Assembly (NCBI GenBank): GCA_947471745.1
Contig: CANJKZ010000820.1
Coordinates: forward strand, 1,185,501-1,249,500
Length of the DNA stretch: 64,000 nt
Reading direction: 5' to 3'
Source of the DNA: Closterium sp. Naga37s-1
Lineage: Eukaryota; Streptophyta; Zygnematophyceae; Desmidiales; Closteriaceae
Each line of letters begins with the position of its first letter. The first letter of the stretch is position 1. Position numbers and translations under genes: made by a program. A model generated the notes under the pieces. It did no database searches. It was not told the origin of the DNA and saw nothing but the letters and a program-made list of their open reading frames with translations. Shown here piece after piece: positions 32,401 through 48,845 of this stretch.

Positions 32401-35400
32401 CCCCAGGTGAACACCCCTGTCTCATGCGTCGCATCCGCCCTGGCATCTGCCCCTGCGAGCACGCCCACGCCTCCCGCCGCTCCTCCCTCCCCTCCGCCCC
32501 CTTCCGTGCCGGTCCCTACTTTGCCTGCTCCCCTGAACCTCCGCCTCCCCCTCCCCGCCCTGTACTCGCTATTAGCATGCCTAACACCTCGCTATCGGCA
32601 AGGGCGAAAACAATAAGTGCAGAAAGAGGGGAAGTCAGAAGGGTGGGAGGCGAGGGACGGGAGGGAGGGGAGAGACGGGAGAGGGGGAACGGAAGGACCG
32701 AGGGGGGACAAGGCGACGAGGAGGGGGAGGTAGAGGTGGTGCGGGCACGGGGGTTAGAGGAGGTGGTGGGGGAGGTGGCGGATGGGAACAAGGCGGTGGT
32801 GCTTGTGGCTGCCACTCACCACTATGCCTCCATGCTTCTCAGCTTCGCTTGCATGTGGGTGCGTCATTCTTTCATGTGCTGTGTCTAGTTTCACATCCGT
32901 TCTTCACCTTTTTTGTTATTTATTTTCTCTTTCTTTTTTCCTTTTCTCTCTCTTTTTCCTTCTCCTTTCTTTCTTCCTTTCTGTTTTATGTTCTCGTTTT
33001 TCAATTCCATGCTCGTTTGTTTGTCAATTCTGAAGTACTGTGCGATTTCCTTCATATATATATATATATATTGCCTTTTTTTTTTCTTTTTTCTAGCGGA
33101 TTTCATGCTTCTGTTGCTAGTCTTTGCCTTCACGTAAGTACCATGCGCATGACATCCAATTTCCATTTCCCCCCATCAGGCTCCGCCGTCTCTCAGTGTC
33201 CAACCTGCTGGTAGCAGCTCTCGACCCCACCGCCTACCGCATTGCTCTCCTGCACGGCCTCCCCGTCTTATACGACAACACCACTGCAGCAGCAGCGTTA
33301 CCAGCAGGAGCACAAGGGGCAGACGGAGCAGAGGGAGCTGAGGGGCTCGGGGCAGGCGGCTGTGCGTTCAACAGCCACTGCTTCCGGCACTACACCAAGC
33401 TCAAGAGCCGCGCCGTGCTGCGCGTGCTGCGGCTGGGCTATGCGGTGCTGTGGAGCGATGTGGACGTGGTGTGGTTTGACAACCCGCTGCCGCTGCTGTG
33501 GCAGTATGGAGAGGGAGTGCTGGCGATTCAGGTGAGGTGCACAAGGGGTGATCCAGCTTCCTTGTGCTGCCAATGCTGTGGGTCCTGTGGATGCTGCGAG
33601 TGCTGCAGCTGGGCTATGCTGTGTTGTGGAGTGACGTGGACGTGATTTGGTTTGAGAATCCGCTGCCCATGCTGTGGCAGCATGGGGAGGGAGGGGGTGT
33701 TGGCGATTCAGGTGAGCCTGACTCCTCGCTTTTTGAGGTGCCTCAGAAGGCAGCATGGGGAGGGGGTGTTGGCAATACAGGTGAGCCTGACTCCTCGCTG
33801 CCAGCCAATGCCATCTGTCGCATCAACAGTGGCTTTTGTCGAAACAGCAGGCTAAAACAAGAAACAGAAAAGAGAGGTTTTCACTAGCAGCAGTTGAGAT
33901 ACATATTGGAAACCCTAATTGGGTTGTACTCGCTATAGAGTACCCCACTGCAGGCTAGACAAACATCGACATTCTGACACACCTCCATAGTCAAAGTGGG
34001 GTACAATCAACACAACAAGCAGGCAGTGCAATAGTTCACAAGGATAAGCAAAGCTAGAGGCTATCACAGAGGGCAAATGAGGAGGAGGAGAAACTGTGGA
34101 GGGCGAGAAGATGAGAGGCGACGGCTGAAGCTGCAGACACACGGGCAACAGGAGTGCGCAGCACTGACGCTACCAGGCTAAACCCGGGCTACACGGCGAC
34201 AGGCGCAGCTGGCTCACTGTGCTCCCAGGAGTGCTCACACTGTGGCTACCGGGCGCAGAGCCCCGGACTACACGGCCACAAGGGGTCGTGGCTCTCTGGA
34301 CTACCAGGAGTGCTCACACTGTGGCTACCGGGCGCAGAGCCCCGGACTACACGGCCACAGGGGGTCGTGGCTCTCTGGACTTCAGGCGCTGCGGACGACA
34401 AGTCGGCTACCTCCGGTCAACCTCCCCCAACTGTCCCACACCCCTTTCACACACCCCCTGCTGAACCACTAGCACCGCTCACACGCCACCCCCCTCGTAC
34501 CACTCCGAAGGCTCCAACACATCCACCCCCCTCAGCGGCAGCTGCAGCAGTGGGAGACGGAGGAGGAGGAGGAGCAGGGGACGGCTCACACACACGGCAC
34601 CCCCATACTCTCCACCCCCAAACCCTAACACAGGAGTGCGGTCAGAAGCTCGGGGGACGGCGTGCGGCACTGGGGCAGACGGTACGGGCCGCTCACGGGC
34701 CTGGCGCTGACCATCCCAATTGGTAGCAGCAGTTGAGATACATATAGGAAACCCTAATTGGGTTGTACTCGCTATAGAGTACCCCAATGCAGGCTAGACA
34801 AACATCGACATTCTGACAGCTTTGACCTCTCTGACCCTTAGTATCAATCTCTCCCCCTGCACTCCCTGTATGTTTCACTCTCCCTTCTTTCTCTCTCCCT
34901 TCTTTCTCTCTCCTTTCTTTCTCTCTCCCTTCTTTCTCTCTCCCTTCTTTCACTCTCCCTTCTTTCACTCTCCCTTCTTTCTCTCTCCCTACTTTCTCTC
35001 TCCCTTCTTTCTCTCTCCCTTCTTTCTCTCTCCCTTCTTTCACTCTCCCTTCTTTCTCTCTCCCTTCTTTCTCTCTCCCTTCTTTCTCTCTCCCTTCTTT
35101 CTCTCTCCTTTCTTTCACTCTCCCTTCTTTCTCTCTCCCTTCTTTCTCTCTCCCTTCTTTCTCTCTCCCTTCTTTCTCTCTCCCTTCTTTCTCTCTCCCT
35201 TCTTTCTCTCTCCCTTCTTTCTCTCTCCCTTCTTTCTCTCTCCCTTCTTTCACTCTCCCTTCTCTCTCTCTCCCTTCTTTCTCTCTCCCTTCTTTCTCTC
35301 TCCCTTCTTTCTCTCTCCCTTCTCTCTCTCTCCCTTCTTTCTCTCTCCCTTCTTTCTCTCTCCCTTCTTTCTCTCTCCCTTCTTTCTCTCTCCCTTCTTT

Positions 35401-36921
35401 CTCTCTCCCTTCTTTCTTTCTCCCTTCTTTCTCTCTCCCTTCTTTCACTCTCCCTTATTTCACTCTCCCTTCTTTTACTCTCCCTTCTTTCACTCTCCCT
35501 TCTTTCACTCTCCCTTCTTTCACTCTCCCTTCTTTCACTCTCCCTTCTTTCACTCTCCCTTCTTTCACTCTCCCTTCTTATCAGAGCAACGAACCCGACC
35601 CCGCACTCCCAGCCAAGTCCATCCGCCGCATCAACAGTGGCTTCTACCTCGCTCACCCCTTTTACCAGTGCCCCTTACTCCCACTCCTGTTTCTCTGTGC
35701 ACCCTATGCCACTCTCCCCCACCATCAGAGCAACGAGCCTGACCCCTCACTCCCACCCAACTCTATCCGCCGCATCAACAGTGGGTTCTACCTTGCTCGC
35801 CCTGACCCTCTCACCGTTGCTGCTCTCACAGCTGTGGTGAAGCATGCGGCACACTCACGGCTGTCGGAGCAACCTTCCTTCTACGATGTGCTGTGTGGCG
35901 AGCATGGGGAGAGGCGGGTGAGTGGCGTGTCCTGTCTGAATGTTAAAGTGCTGCTCTTTTTCCCTGGCACATGCTGCTGTCACTCTCACTCACCGCTGTG
36001 GTGAAGCATGCGGCACACTCACGGCTGTCGGAGCAGCCTTCCTTCTACGAGGTGCTGTGTGGGGAGCATGGGGAGCGGCGGGTGAGTGGCTCTTTGTGCC
36101 CGCATTGTCACTTCTGTCACCCTTTCCTCTCTTGTCCAAACACGCGGCACACTCACAGCTGTCGGAGCAGCCTTCCTTCTATGATGTGCTGTGTGGGGAG
36201 CACGGGGAGCGAAGGGTAAGTAGCTTGTTCTGCTCTCTCTCACCATCGCTTCTGTTATTCTCATTCATTCATCCTGCCGCACATTCACTGTGCTCATCCC
36301 ATCACCTATGCTATCCTACCTGCCGCATGCCAGGTGGGCTCTGATGCATGCCAGTGGACCAATGGCCTGCGAGTAGTCTTCCTGCCACGTCAGCATTTTC
36401 CCAACGGGGCAGTTTACCAGCTGTGGGGGCCCAGGGAAGGAGATGCTGGCAGTGGACAAGGGGAGGTGTTATCTGGTGCTGATGGCCAGGGGGAGGTGGT
36501 ATCTGCTGGGGATGCAAGTGCGAGGGAGGAGTGTGAAAGGAGAGGGTGTGTGATTCTACACAATAACTGGATCGCAGGTGGGTTGTCCTAGCAGCTTCAA
36601 CACGTCCAAATACAGCACTTGTATCAGCAGCGGTTGCCTCTATTCAACTCTCCTCCCCATCCTCATCCCCACCCTTGTTATTTACCTAAAGCACATTGTG
36701 TGAGCCTCTCCCTTCTCCCCACTTGCCCTTCTTCCCTTCCCCATTCCCCCTTGCTCTAATTTCAACCATTCATGTGCGATGGGATCCCATCTTTTACCAC
36801 CTCTTCATTTGCTAACTCGACCTCCCCACCACTTGCAGGCTACGATGCAAAGGTGTCGCGGATGAAGAACCATAAACTATGGTACCATGACGCCACAAAC
36901 CACATGTGCATCAATCTGTAG
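29498..36921 (+). CDS. GT77-family glycosyltransferase (nucleotide-diphospho-sugar transferase), 6 exons
   Basis: Exons 29498-31811, 32407-32854, 33180-33531, 35729-35917, 36334-36577 and 36839-36921 join in phase to 1209 residues. The ATG at 29498 gives a type II membrane anchor (LVSLLALTLACHVA). An N-terminal lobe has YTAPIGYNTTM and AAVIDPDVVLLGD, a nucleotide-sugar-fold look. The GT77 domain spans exons 2-5: VLVAATHHYASMLL, LRRLSVSNLLVAALDP, LGYAVLWSDVDVVWFDNPLP with the DxD site, RRINSGFYLARP, and a C-terminal WTNGLRVVFLPRQHFPNG. GT77 enzymes add arabinose, galactose or xylose to wall glycans and glycoproteins in the Golgi. It may be related to the plant RAY1/RRA/XEG113 group, but I cannot assign it further. 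Gly/Glu/Ser-rich insertions enlarge exon 1. Introns hold many exon-edge copies, a small LTR element and a long minisatellite. Confidence 0.85.
31944..31969. repeat. palindrome P9 (worn), between direct copies
   Basis: AATTTTTGAGTCCGACTTTAAAAT, given here as AATTTTTGAGT and ACTTTAAAAT arms. ATGGGGGGGTGAG stands on both sides (31930 and 31970). It lies in GT77 intron 1. Confidence 0.65.
32222..32470 (+). repeat. two in-phase copies of the start of GT77 exon 2
   Basis: Coding EHPCLMRRIRPG(S/I)CPCEHA occurs at 32228-32293 and 32410-32470, each behind an acceptor. Joined to exon 1 either would stay in phase (GAEHPC or GGEHPC). The first copy has no clear donor and runs into a repeated TGCAACAGGGGTTCTCTGCTCC (given in units of 20 or fewer: TGCAACAGGGGTTCTCTG). 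The second copy continues into the GT77 domain and is used in the model. Confidence 0.8.
33060..33072. repeat. (TA)n microsatellite
   Basis: Short TATATATATATA run followed by a T-tract in the intron before GT77 exon 3. Confidence 0.8.
33565..33836 (+). repeat. decayed copies of the GT77 DxD exon end and of exon 4
   Basis: 33590-33720 copies the end of exon 3 (coding GYAVLWSDVDVIWFENPLPMLW and donor; written here as GYAVLWSDVDV and IWFENPLPML). A second partial copy is at 33751-33790. A piece of exon 4 (coding CRINSGF) at 33805-33836 is interrupted by the LTR element at 33837. None joins in phase without loss of the domain. Confidence 0.8.
33731..33748. repeat. palindrome P10 (worn), between direct copies
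   Basis: TTTTTGAGGTGCCTCAGAAG. The flanking copies 33678-33730 and 33751-33800 are about 50 bp each and contain the exon-3 end with its donor. Confidence 0.85.
33837..34818 (-). mobile_element. second small non-autonomous LTR element, inserted in a decayed exon copy
   Basis: Related terminal repeats lie at 33837-33979 and about 34724-34818; over the 95 bp that align they differ at two positions. The ends read TGTC...GACA. The flanks show the target duplication GCTTT (33832-33836 and 34819-34823), which falls inside a decayed copy of GT77 exon 4. A purine tract (TATGGAGGTG on the minus strand) adjoins the left repeat, so the element reads on the minus strand. The inside is under 750 bp, has no pol domain and holds tandem copies of a 66 bp or so unit (about 34224-34385). 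It looks broken at one end (about one break) but young. Confidence 0.8.
34224..34385. repeat. tandem repeat inside the second small LTR element
   Basis: About two and a half copies of a unit containing GAGTGCTCACACTGTGGC and ACCGGGCGCAGAGCCCC, nearly identical. Confidence 0.85.
34865..35580. repeat. 15 bp pyrimidine minisatellite, about 700 bp
   Basis: About 47 units of TCTCTCTCCCTTCTT with a few A changes (CACTCTC), in the GT77 intron before exon 4. The plus strand is almost pure pyrimidine and the minus strand pure purine. The unit length is a multiple of three, so both strands show long false frames. Confidence 0.97.
35581..35660 (+). repeat. decayed copy of GT77 exon 4
   Basis: TCAG acceptor plus a segment coding KSIRRINSGFYLAHP, copied from the exon at 35729-35917 but without its second half. 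It directly follows the minisatellite. Confidence 0.8.
35990..36217 (+). repeat. two more copies of the GT77 exon-4 end
   Basis: The coding edge VVKHAAHSRLSEQPSFY...GERR plus donor GTGAGTGG is repeated at 35990-36081 and, in part, at 36136-36216, after the real exon end at 35917. Close similarity points to recent duplication. Confidence 0.85.
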
Positions 36922-37383
36922 TGCAGTTTTACATGATGCGCAATTCAGTAAAAATGTTTCACATACAGCAGAAGCTCATATATTATTCGATGTGATGAAT
37001 TTTGCTGCTGGACATAATTATTTATACATTTCCGTTACATTTTATCAATGATCGCCAGAGCAACTCCCTGTTCGCGACCAATCGCCGCTTGACTTCCAGC
37101 CAACTCTCGAAAGTAAATAACTCGCCAGCTCCAGTAATCTTCGCATAAGCATGTCCGGGTTACCCCCTGCCACTATTTTCCAAAATTTGCCTAGATTTTG
37201 GGGGCGGCGGAAGGCGCAGCGGTTTATCAGCTTTTGTTCTTGCGAGAAAACTGATATATCTCCCTCATTGTACGGGCCTCGCTGTATCATTGGTGCATTT
37301 CAATCATTTACCGCACTTCGTTGCGCCTGCGACGCGCAACGACCGAGAAACGACAAGAGCCGAGCGACTAGCGACGGGCGACG
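36922..37383. other. short intergenic region between GT77 and RRP4 genes
   Basis: Only 460 bases. AT-rich from 36940 to 37050 (likely poly(A) region of the GT77 gene), then GC-rich toward the RRP4 start. No other feature seen. Confidence 0.5.
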
Positions 37384-40300
37384 ATGTCGCTAGGGTTTGC
37401 GCGCGACAGCGCGGCGGAGGTGCGACTAGACGCCGCCTTGCAGCGACTCCGCGCGCTCGACTCGAGCGTGCGGCCGTCGTCGATTGTCGCCGTCGGGGAC
37501 GCCCTCCCGATCGGCGCCGATGCATCCTTCCTCAGGTAACGCCGTCCTTAGCTTTCTCAGGTAGAACCCTTCTCAAGTAGCACCTTCCTCAGGTGATAAA
37601 TTCTACTGTGGGATGCTCACTGCGTCTGCAATCACGCTAACACTTCGTAGCTAACAATGCTGCTGCTGCTGCTCTGCTTTGCTCCTCCTCCCCCTCTGTG
37701 CGCCTGGATGGAATCGGCAGGGGGCACGGCACGAGGGAGGGCGAGGAGGGGCAGGTGTGTGCCACGGTGTGCGGCGTGGTGAAGCGCATCAACCGCCTGC
37801 TCTCCGTGCAGCCGCTCAAGACGTGGTATGTGCTGTGGGCTGGGCTGGGCTGTGGGCTGGGCTGGGCTGTGGGCTGGGCTGGGCTGTGGGCTGGGCTGGG
37901 CTGTGGGCTGGGCTGTGGGCTGTGGGCTGGGCTGTGGGCTGTGGGCTGTGGGCTGTGGGCTGTGCTGTGCTGTGCTGTGCTGTGATGTGTTGTGTTGTGT
38001 TGTCAGGGAATATCATGTGGATTGGTATGTGGCAGAGCGTGCATGCCATGTGTGGTGAAGCTCATCAACCGCCTGCTCTGCTCTCCTCTCCTCTCCTCTC
38101 CTCTCCTCTCCTCTCCTCTCCTCTCCTCTCCGTGCAACCGCTCAAAACCTGGTGCGTCGCGGTGCTTTGTCATGTCTTGTGATATGATATCAGGTGTTCA
38201 AGTCATGTCATGTCATGTCGTGTCGTGTCGTGTCGTGTCGTGTCGTGTCGTGTCATGTGCTTCAAGTGTAGGGCAAGCCTGGTAACAGAGACGTGGTGGT
38301 GGGGCGCGTGGCAGAGCTCGTCCCCAAGTGTAAACTTTCAGTTTCTCCCCTCTTCGCCCTCCCCTTCTCCCCCATTAACCCTTTCTCCCCATACCCCAGG
38401 CACGTGGCGCAGACAGGAGACGTGGTGGTGGGCCGCGTGACAGAGCTCGCCCCTCAAGCGGTGGACAGTGGGGCACTGCAACAGTGGCATAACAACCCAA
38501 CCCACCTTCTTCCCATCCCTCCCTTCTCCCTACACTGACTGCAGGTACGTGGCACAGACAGGAGACGTGGTGGTGGGCTGGGTGACAGAGCTCGCCCCAA
38601 GCGGTGGAAGCTGAATGTGCAAAAAAATACCCCTCTCTCTCCCCAACGCCCCTTATCTCCTCTCTCTCACTCCACCCCCCCTCTGCAGGTACGTGGCACA
38701 AACAGGAGACGTGGTGGTGGGGCGGATGACAGAGCTCACCCCCCAAGAGGTGGACAGTGGAACACTGCACCAGTCCCCCCTCACCTCCCCACCTCCCCAC
38801 CCTCTCCCCCTCCCCCCCTCTCTCCCCATACCCCAGGTACGTGGCACAAACAGGAGACGTGGTGGTGGGGCGGGTGACAGAGCTCGCCCCCAAGAGGTGG
38901 AAGCTGGCTGTGGGGTCGGCGCATGAAGCACAGCTCATGCTCTCCGCTATCAACCTGCCGGGAGGAGCCCAGGTGAGGAGGAGGTAGGTGAGGAGGCGGG
39001 CTCGTCGTAAGGTGCTTGTGGGGAAGAGAAGGGGTGGGGGGGGGGGAAGAAGCGGTGGAAGCTGGATGTGGGCGTGGGGTTGGTGCAGGAGGGAGGCACA
39101 GCTCGCGTGCCATTGTAACGAGGTGACTTTTGAGTCGCCTCAAAAGTCACCTCGTGGGGTTGGTGCAGGAGGAAGGCACAGCTCGCGTGCCATTGTAACG
39201 AGGTGACTTTTGAGTCGCCTCAAAAGTCACCTCGTGGGGTTGGTGCAGGAGGCACACCTTGTGAGCAACCTGCTGAGGGGTTGGAGTGCAGCTGAGACTG
39301 TGTCAAACAGGATGAGGCAGAGGGTACTAAGGAAGGCCGAAGTGCAGCCGTGATAGAGTGGTGCCAATGTTATCACAGCTTTTTCTATCCAAGAGCGCTT
39401 TGTTTTCTGTGCATGCGTCATCCATGACTCTCCTTTTTCTCACCCCTCATCTCGTTGTATTTCCCTGTCTTGTACCAGAGGCGGCGCACAGCAGTGGATG
39501 AACTGAACATGAGGAACATCTATGTGGAGGGCGACCTTGTCACGGTGAGTCGAGTAGCGCTCCTTGCGGCGCCTCTAACGTCTCCTCTTCACTTCTCTAC
39601 TGTGGATGAGCTGAACGTGAAAGCATGAGGAGCATGTACAGAGTAGCACGTAGATGGTTAGTGGAGGTCTAGGTCAAGTCAAGGCATGATTGTTTGTGTG
39701 AACGGTAGTTGGGATCAATGTGTGCAATGGCCGGCAGTGCCTCTTTGTCGCACGGATCAGTGTTTTGACGGTGCTGTGTTTGTTGTGAGAGTTTGTATTG
39801 TCCGGCGTATTTTTGTGATATTTATCTGTCTCAGAATAGCACGATCCGATTGTTGCACAGGTGAAGGATCAAATCATGAGTTGTTCTTCTTCTTCTAAAC
39901 TCCTCTTCTTCTTCACCCCCATGGTTACAGGCAGAGGTCCAGAGGGTGTTTCATGATGGCTCGGTGGTGTTGCACACTCGCAGCGATAAATATGGCAAGG
40001 TATTGATGCATAGTGCTCTAATTTGAGACGTCTTGTAACTCCGTATATGACCAGGTTTAGTTGGATGGAGTTTTATTTCGCCCGTGGTTATGACAAGGGG
40101 GTGCTAGGCGTCATGAATCGTCATGAACCTCATGCCCTTCTGTTCCCATCCCCCACGCACTGTTCCACTGCAGTTGTCAGGGGGTCTACTCGTGCACGTC
40201 CCCCCATACCTCGTACGCCGCCTCAAGCAACATTTTCACATGCTCTCGCCCTCCGGCCCGCTCCTTGTCTTTGGCTGCAATGGCTGGCTATGGGTGGGCC

Positions 40301-40629
40301 AACCGCCTCCCCCCACCTCTTCATCCGGCCCATCTGGAACCCAGGGTGAAGGGGCTAGCGGGGGTGTTGGTGGCGGTGCTGGTGGGAAAGGTGTGGCTGA
40401 GACGGTTGTGGGTGTGGAAGAGCGGGAGAGGATTTGTCGAGTAGCGGCGGCGATTCGGGCGCTAGAGAGGGGAGGTTTGGCGGTGGATCCGCCGGCTCTG
40501 GCGCGAGTGGTGGAGTGGAGTGTTGCGATGGGTGTTTCGGTGGCGGAGATGGGCGATGAGGATTTTGTTGCGACTGTTGTGGAAAAGGAGGTGGAGAAGA
40601 GGGAGGCTGATGCGGCGGAGGGGAGCTGA
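37384..40629 (+). CDS. RRP4: exosome complex subunit RRP4, 6 exons
   Basis: Exons 37384-37535, 37721-37825, 38837-38972, 39479-39544, 39931-39999 and 40174-40629 join in phase to 327 residues, the usual RRP4 length. RRP4 is an RNA-binding cap subunit of the 3'-5' exosome in nucleus and cytoplasm. Seen in order: the N-terminal GHGT turn, the S1-domain start YVAQTGDVVVGRVTEL, RWKLAVGSAHEAQLMLS, AINLPGG, RRRTAVDELNMRNIYVEGD, AEVQRVFHDGSVVLHTRS, DKYGKLSGG, then the KH-type region HFHMLSPSGPLLVFGCNGWLWVG. A Gly-rich loop follows the tryptophan, and the C-terminus is Glu-rich. Strong match to plant and yeast RRP4. Intron 2 carries several decayed copies of exons 2 and 3, and intron 3 two palindromes. 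Confidence 0.95.
37829..37995. repeat. GGGCTGTGGGCTG minisatellite
   Basis: Alternating GGGCTGG and GGGCTGTG units, then TGTGC and TGTTG pentamers, directly after the exon-2 donor of RRP4. Confidence 0.9.
38050..38160 (+). repeat. decayed copy of RRP4 exon 2 with expanded microsatellite
   Basis: GTGTGGTGAAGCTCATCAAC and CAACCGCTCAAAACCTG copy exon 2. Between them a CTCTC pentamer run (about 38073-38131) has grown out of the CTGCTCTCC of the exon. Confidence 0.85.
38205..38258. repeat. (GTGTC)n pentamer array
   Basis: CATGT and CGTGT pentamers, about ten units, in RRP4 intron 2. Confidence 0.9.
38399..38836 (+). repeat. three decayed copies of the start of RRP4 exon 3
   Basis: Segments coding VAQTGDVVVG(R/W)(V/M)TEL, each behind an acceptor, start at 38399, 38546 and 38690. 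None continues into the RWKLAV part. The fourth and complete copy at 38837 is the real exon. A weaker fragment is at about 38288-38325. Confidence 0.9.
39119..39154. repeat. palindrome P11, 36 bp
   Basis: Same 36 bp element as at 11538 except for one base at the centre (GAGTCGCCTC). RRP4 intron 3. Confidence 0.95.
39199..39234. repeat. palindrome P12, 36 bp
   Basis: Identical to P11 and 80 bp downstream of it. Confidence 0.95.
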
Positions 40630-41319
40630 GTGTGTCACTTTGCTGAAAAGGTATTGAAATAGATGCGTGTTGGCTATGAAATAGTTTTATATCATCATTC
40701 CTGGCTTCATAGTCTAAGCGAGCCCTCACATTTTTCTGTTGGAAGTGTTTGTCGGGTTTACAATAGCGAGAATATACCTTTTGCAGCCTCACGAGTCACG
40801 ACGATACTGGTATGTGCTTTACACATGGGCAGTGGGTACTGATTGTCGCACTGTAGACACTTCCATGTGTAGGATGAAACTCCCGCTAAAAGTGATGCAT
40901 TGATTGCTACAAGACCTGTATACAGTCTCTGGTCGTACGTTTGTACGTGTTGTCGGGCAGCGGGATGAAAGGACAACAAGAGCAGCCTCCATTGCAAGCT
41001 CTGACGGGGCACCACCAACAACCCCACATGGGTGACGTCACTAGGCAAGCCAACACCATACAGTAGCAGTTCGAGTGTCGTGTCGTCGACTGACAAAATT
41101 AGGTCATTCTAATTAGGTAGTTAATATTTTCGCGGTTCCTCAGAACCCACAGACTCCCTCTTACCGCAATTGACTTTACCTGTCTGTCGTCCTTATTTAT
41201 TTCCACTACTCTAAGTAGCTTTTATTGAAATTTAATTTAAAACCCATGTCACCTCAGTCTGAGATAAATGCAAGTCACATTTCGCATACTGAGGCGTATC
41301 TGACGGTCTAGGTGAACGC
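40630..41319. other. intergenic region
   Basis: No gene supported. The segment 41095-41280 is AT-rich (TTAATTAGG-like and TTATTTATTT stretches) and probably holds the promoter and 5' UTR of the next gene. Confidence 0.4.
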
Positions 41320-47586
<6,267 letters not shown>

Positions 47587-47602
47587 AACAACTTTAGTCT
47601 AT

Positions 47603-47614
47603 CGAGGCGTCTCG
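47603..47614. repeat. palindrome P13 (worn), between direct copies
   Basis: CGAGGCGTCTCG, between the coding end of the large gene and its 90 bp copy. Confidence 0.6.
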
Positions 47615-47711
47615 GAAGGGGAGGGATGGTGGGTGGGCGAGGAGTCAAACGATGGATAATCCCGAGGTGAAGATGCAGTGGCAGCTGAGCTACAAGAAGG
47701 GGCCGTTTTGA

Positions 47712-48845
47712 TGTGATTGTAGTGATGGTGATTCTGAAATATGGGTTTGAGATAAGAGGGGGATTATGGGGGAACAACTCAATTCAAAGCACGCCAACAA
47801 GCAGGGGTCTTCAGTGTGTTCTCTAGCGGTAATAATGAGGCTCTTCAGTGAGTCCATTTTTCGCCCAGTACCAAGAATACAGTAGCGGAAGAACTTGCGG
47901 CTAGTGAGGTAACGGAAGATTGAACGGGTGGGATCTGGCTTGATTCTAACCACTAAGCTAAAACTCCTAGTATCAAATGAATCTCCTCATCCACAACCTT
48001 CATTTTCTATGTTTTTGCTGAGCCCACTAACACCTTAGAATTCTCGCTGGACTCCTTATCAAGTTCGTCAACATATGAACTGTGTGTGGTGAGAATTTCC
48101 TTTCGCTGGTCTGCTATCCTCGGGCGCTGCGGGTGGAATGCATCCTTGTAAATTCGCGGTGCGTGCCATCCAAAATGTGTGCACGTGAAGAAATTCGTGG
48201 TTTCCCTGCGTCGGTTGTACACTTACATATTGGCCGGGTTACTGTATCACGAATTTGTGACTTGTTTGTCGTACGTTTCGGCAATTCCAGCAGTGATGGT
48301 GTTCTGGGATCCCCAAAGAAAGTGTACACACATGTCATCGTAAAACTGGATCACATGGCTCATTCTGTTCTGATTGTTTCCTACAGCAGCCTCTTGCGTT
48401 GCTGCTTCTGTAAAAGGGTGTCGGGAAACCCATTCTGTACCGACAATGAAACCGTGACTCACACAGTGATACTTATACATAACATATACTGCCCGTGTTT
48501 TCTTTGGGGCATCCATAATCGAGAGATGGTCACTCTCTCAACATTTTTCGTAACGCCTGAACCGAACCGCATCTACAAGAGAAGTGAGCGATGACGGATC
48601 GAATGTCAGCTTTTCCTTCGGTTTCCTTCCTTCCCTACCTTCCCTCCCTTCTCCGTGGTCCCCAGCAAACCAATTGGTTCCAGAAGTTGCTGAGTGAGTT
48701 TCTCATGATGGAAATTACGTTCAATAAACTCGTTATCGTGAGGCAGCGTCCGACGGCTGGGCGGGCGACTGAACGATGTGTCTCATGCTGGACGACTGAA
48801 AAACGACAAGGTTGGGAAGGGCTAGGATCGCCGCAAAGCAGCTCC
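47712..48845. other. intergenic region, target of the 6 kb copia insertion
   Basis: No gene supported. Short frames at 48.0-48.6 kb have no protein signature. The copia element begins at 48846. Confidence 0.45.

Larger units (their letters stand above)
39045..39255 (+). repeat. 80 bp tandem units made of an exon-3 remnant and a palindrome
   Basis: A worn copy of the exon-3 end (GGTGGAAGCTGGATGTGG, GAGGCACAGCTCGCGTGCC) is followed by a 36 bp palindrome. The unit then repeats with exact 80 bp spacing: palindromes at 39119 and 39199, with the intervening 44 bp segment almost identical. A third, partial segment follows at 39235. Confidence 0.95.

Noticed and set aside
34822-35742. Frames of SPFFLSPFFL or ERRERE type
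   Set aside because: The 15 bp minisatellite unit is a multiple of three, so both strands stay open by composition alone.
48082-48594. A 170-codon frame upstream of the copia element
   Set aside because: No recognisable motif, mixed composition and no splice or promoter support; likely chance.
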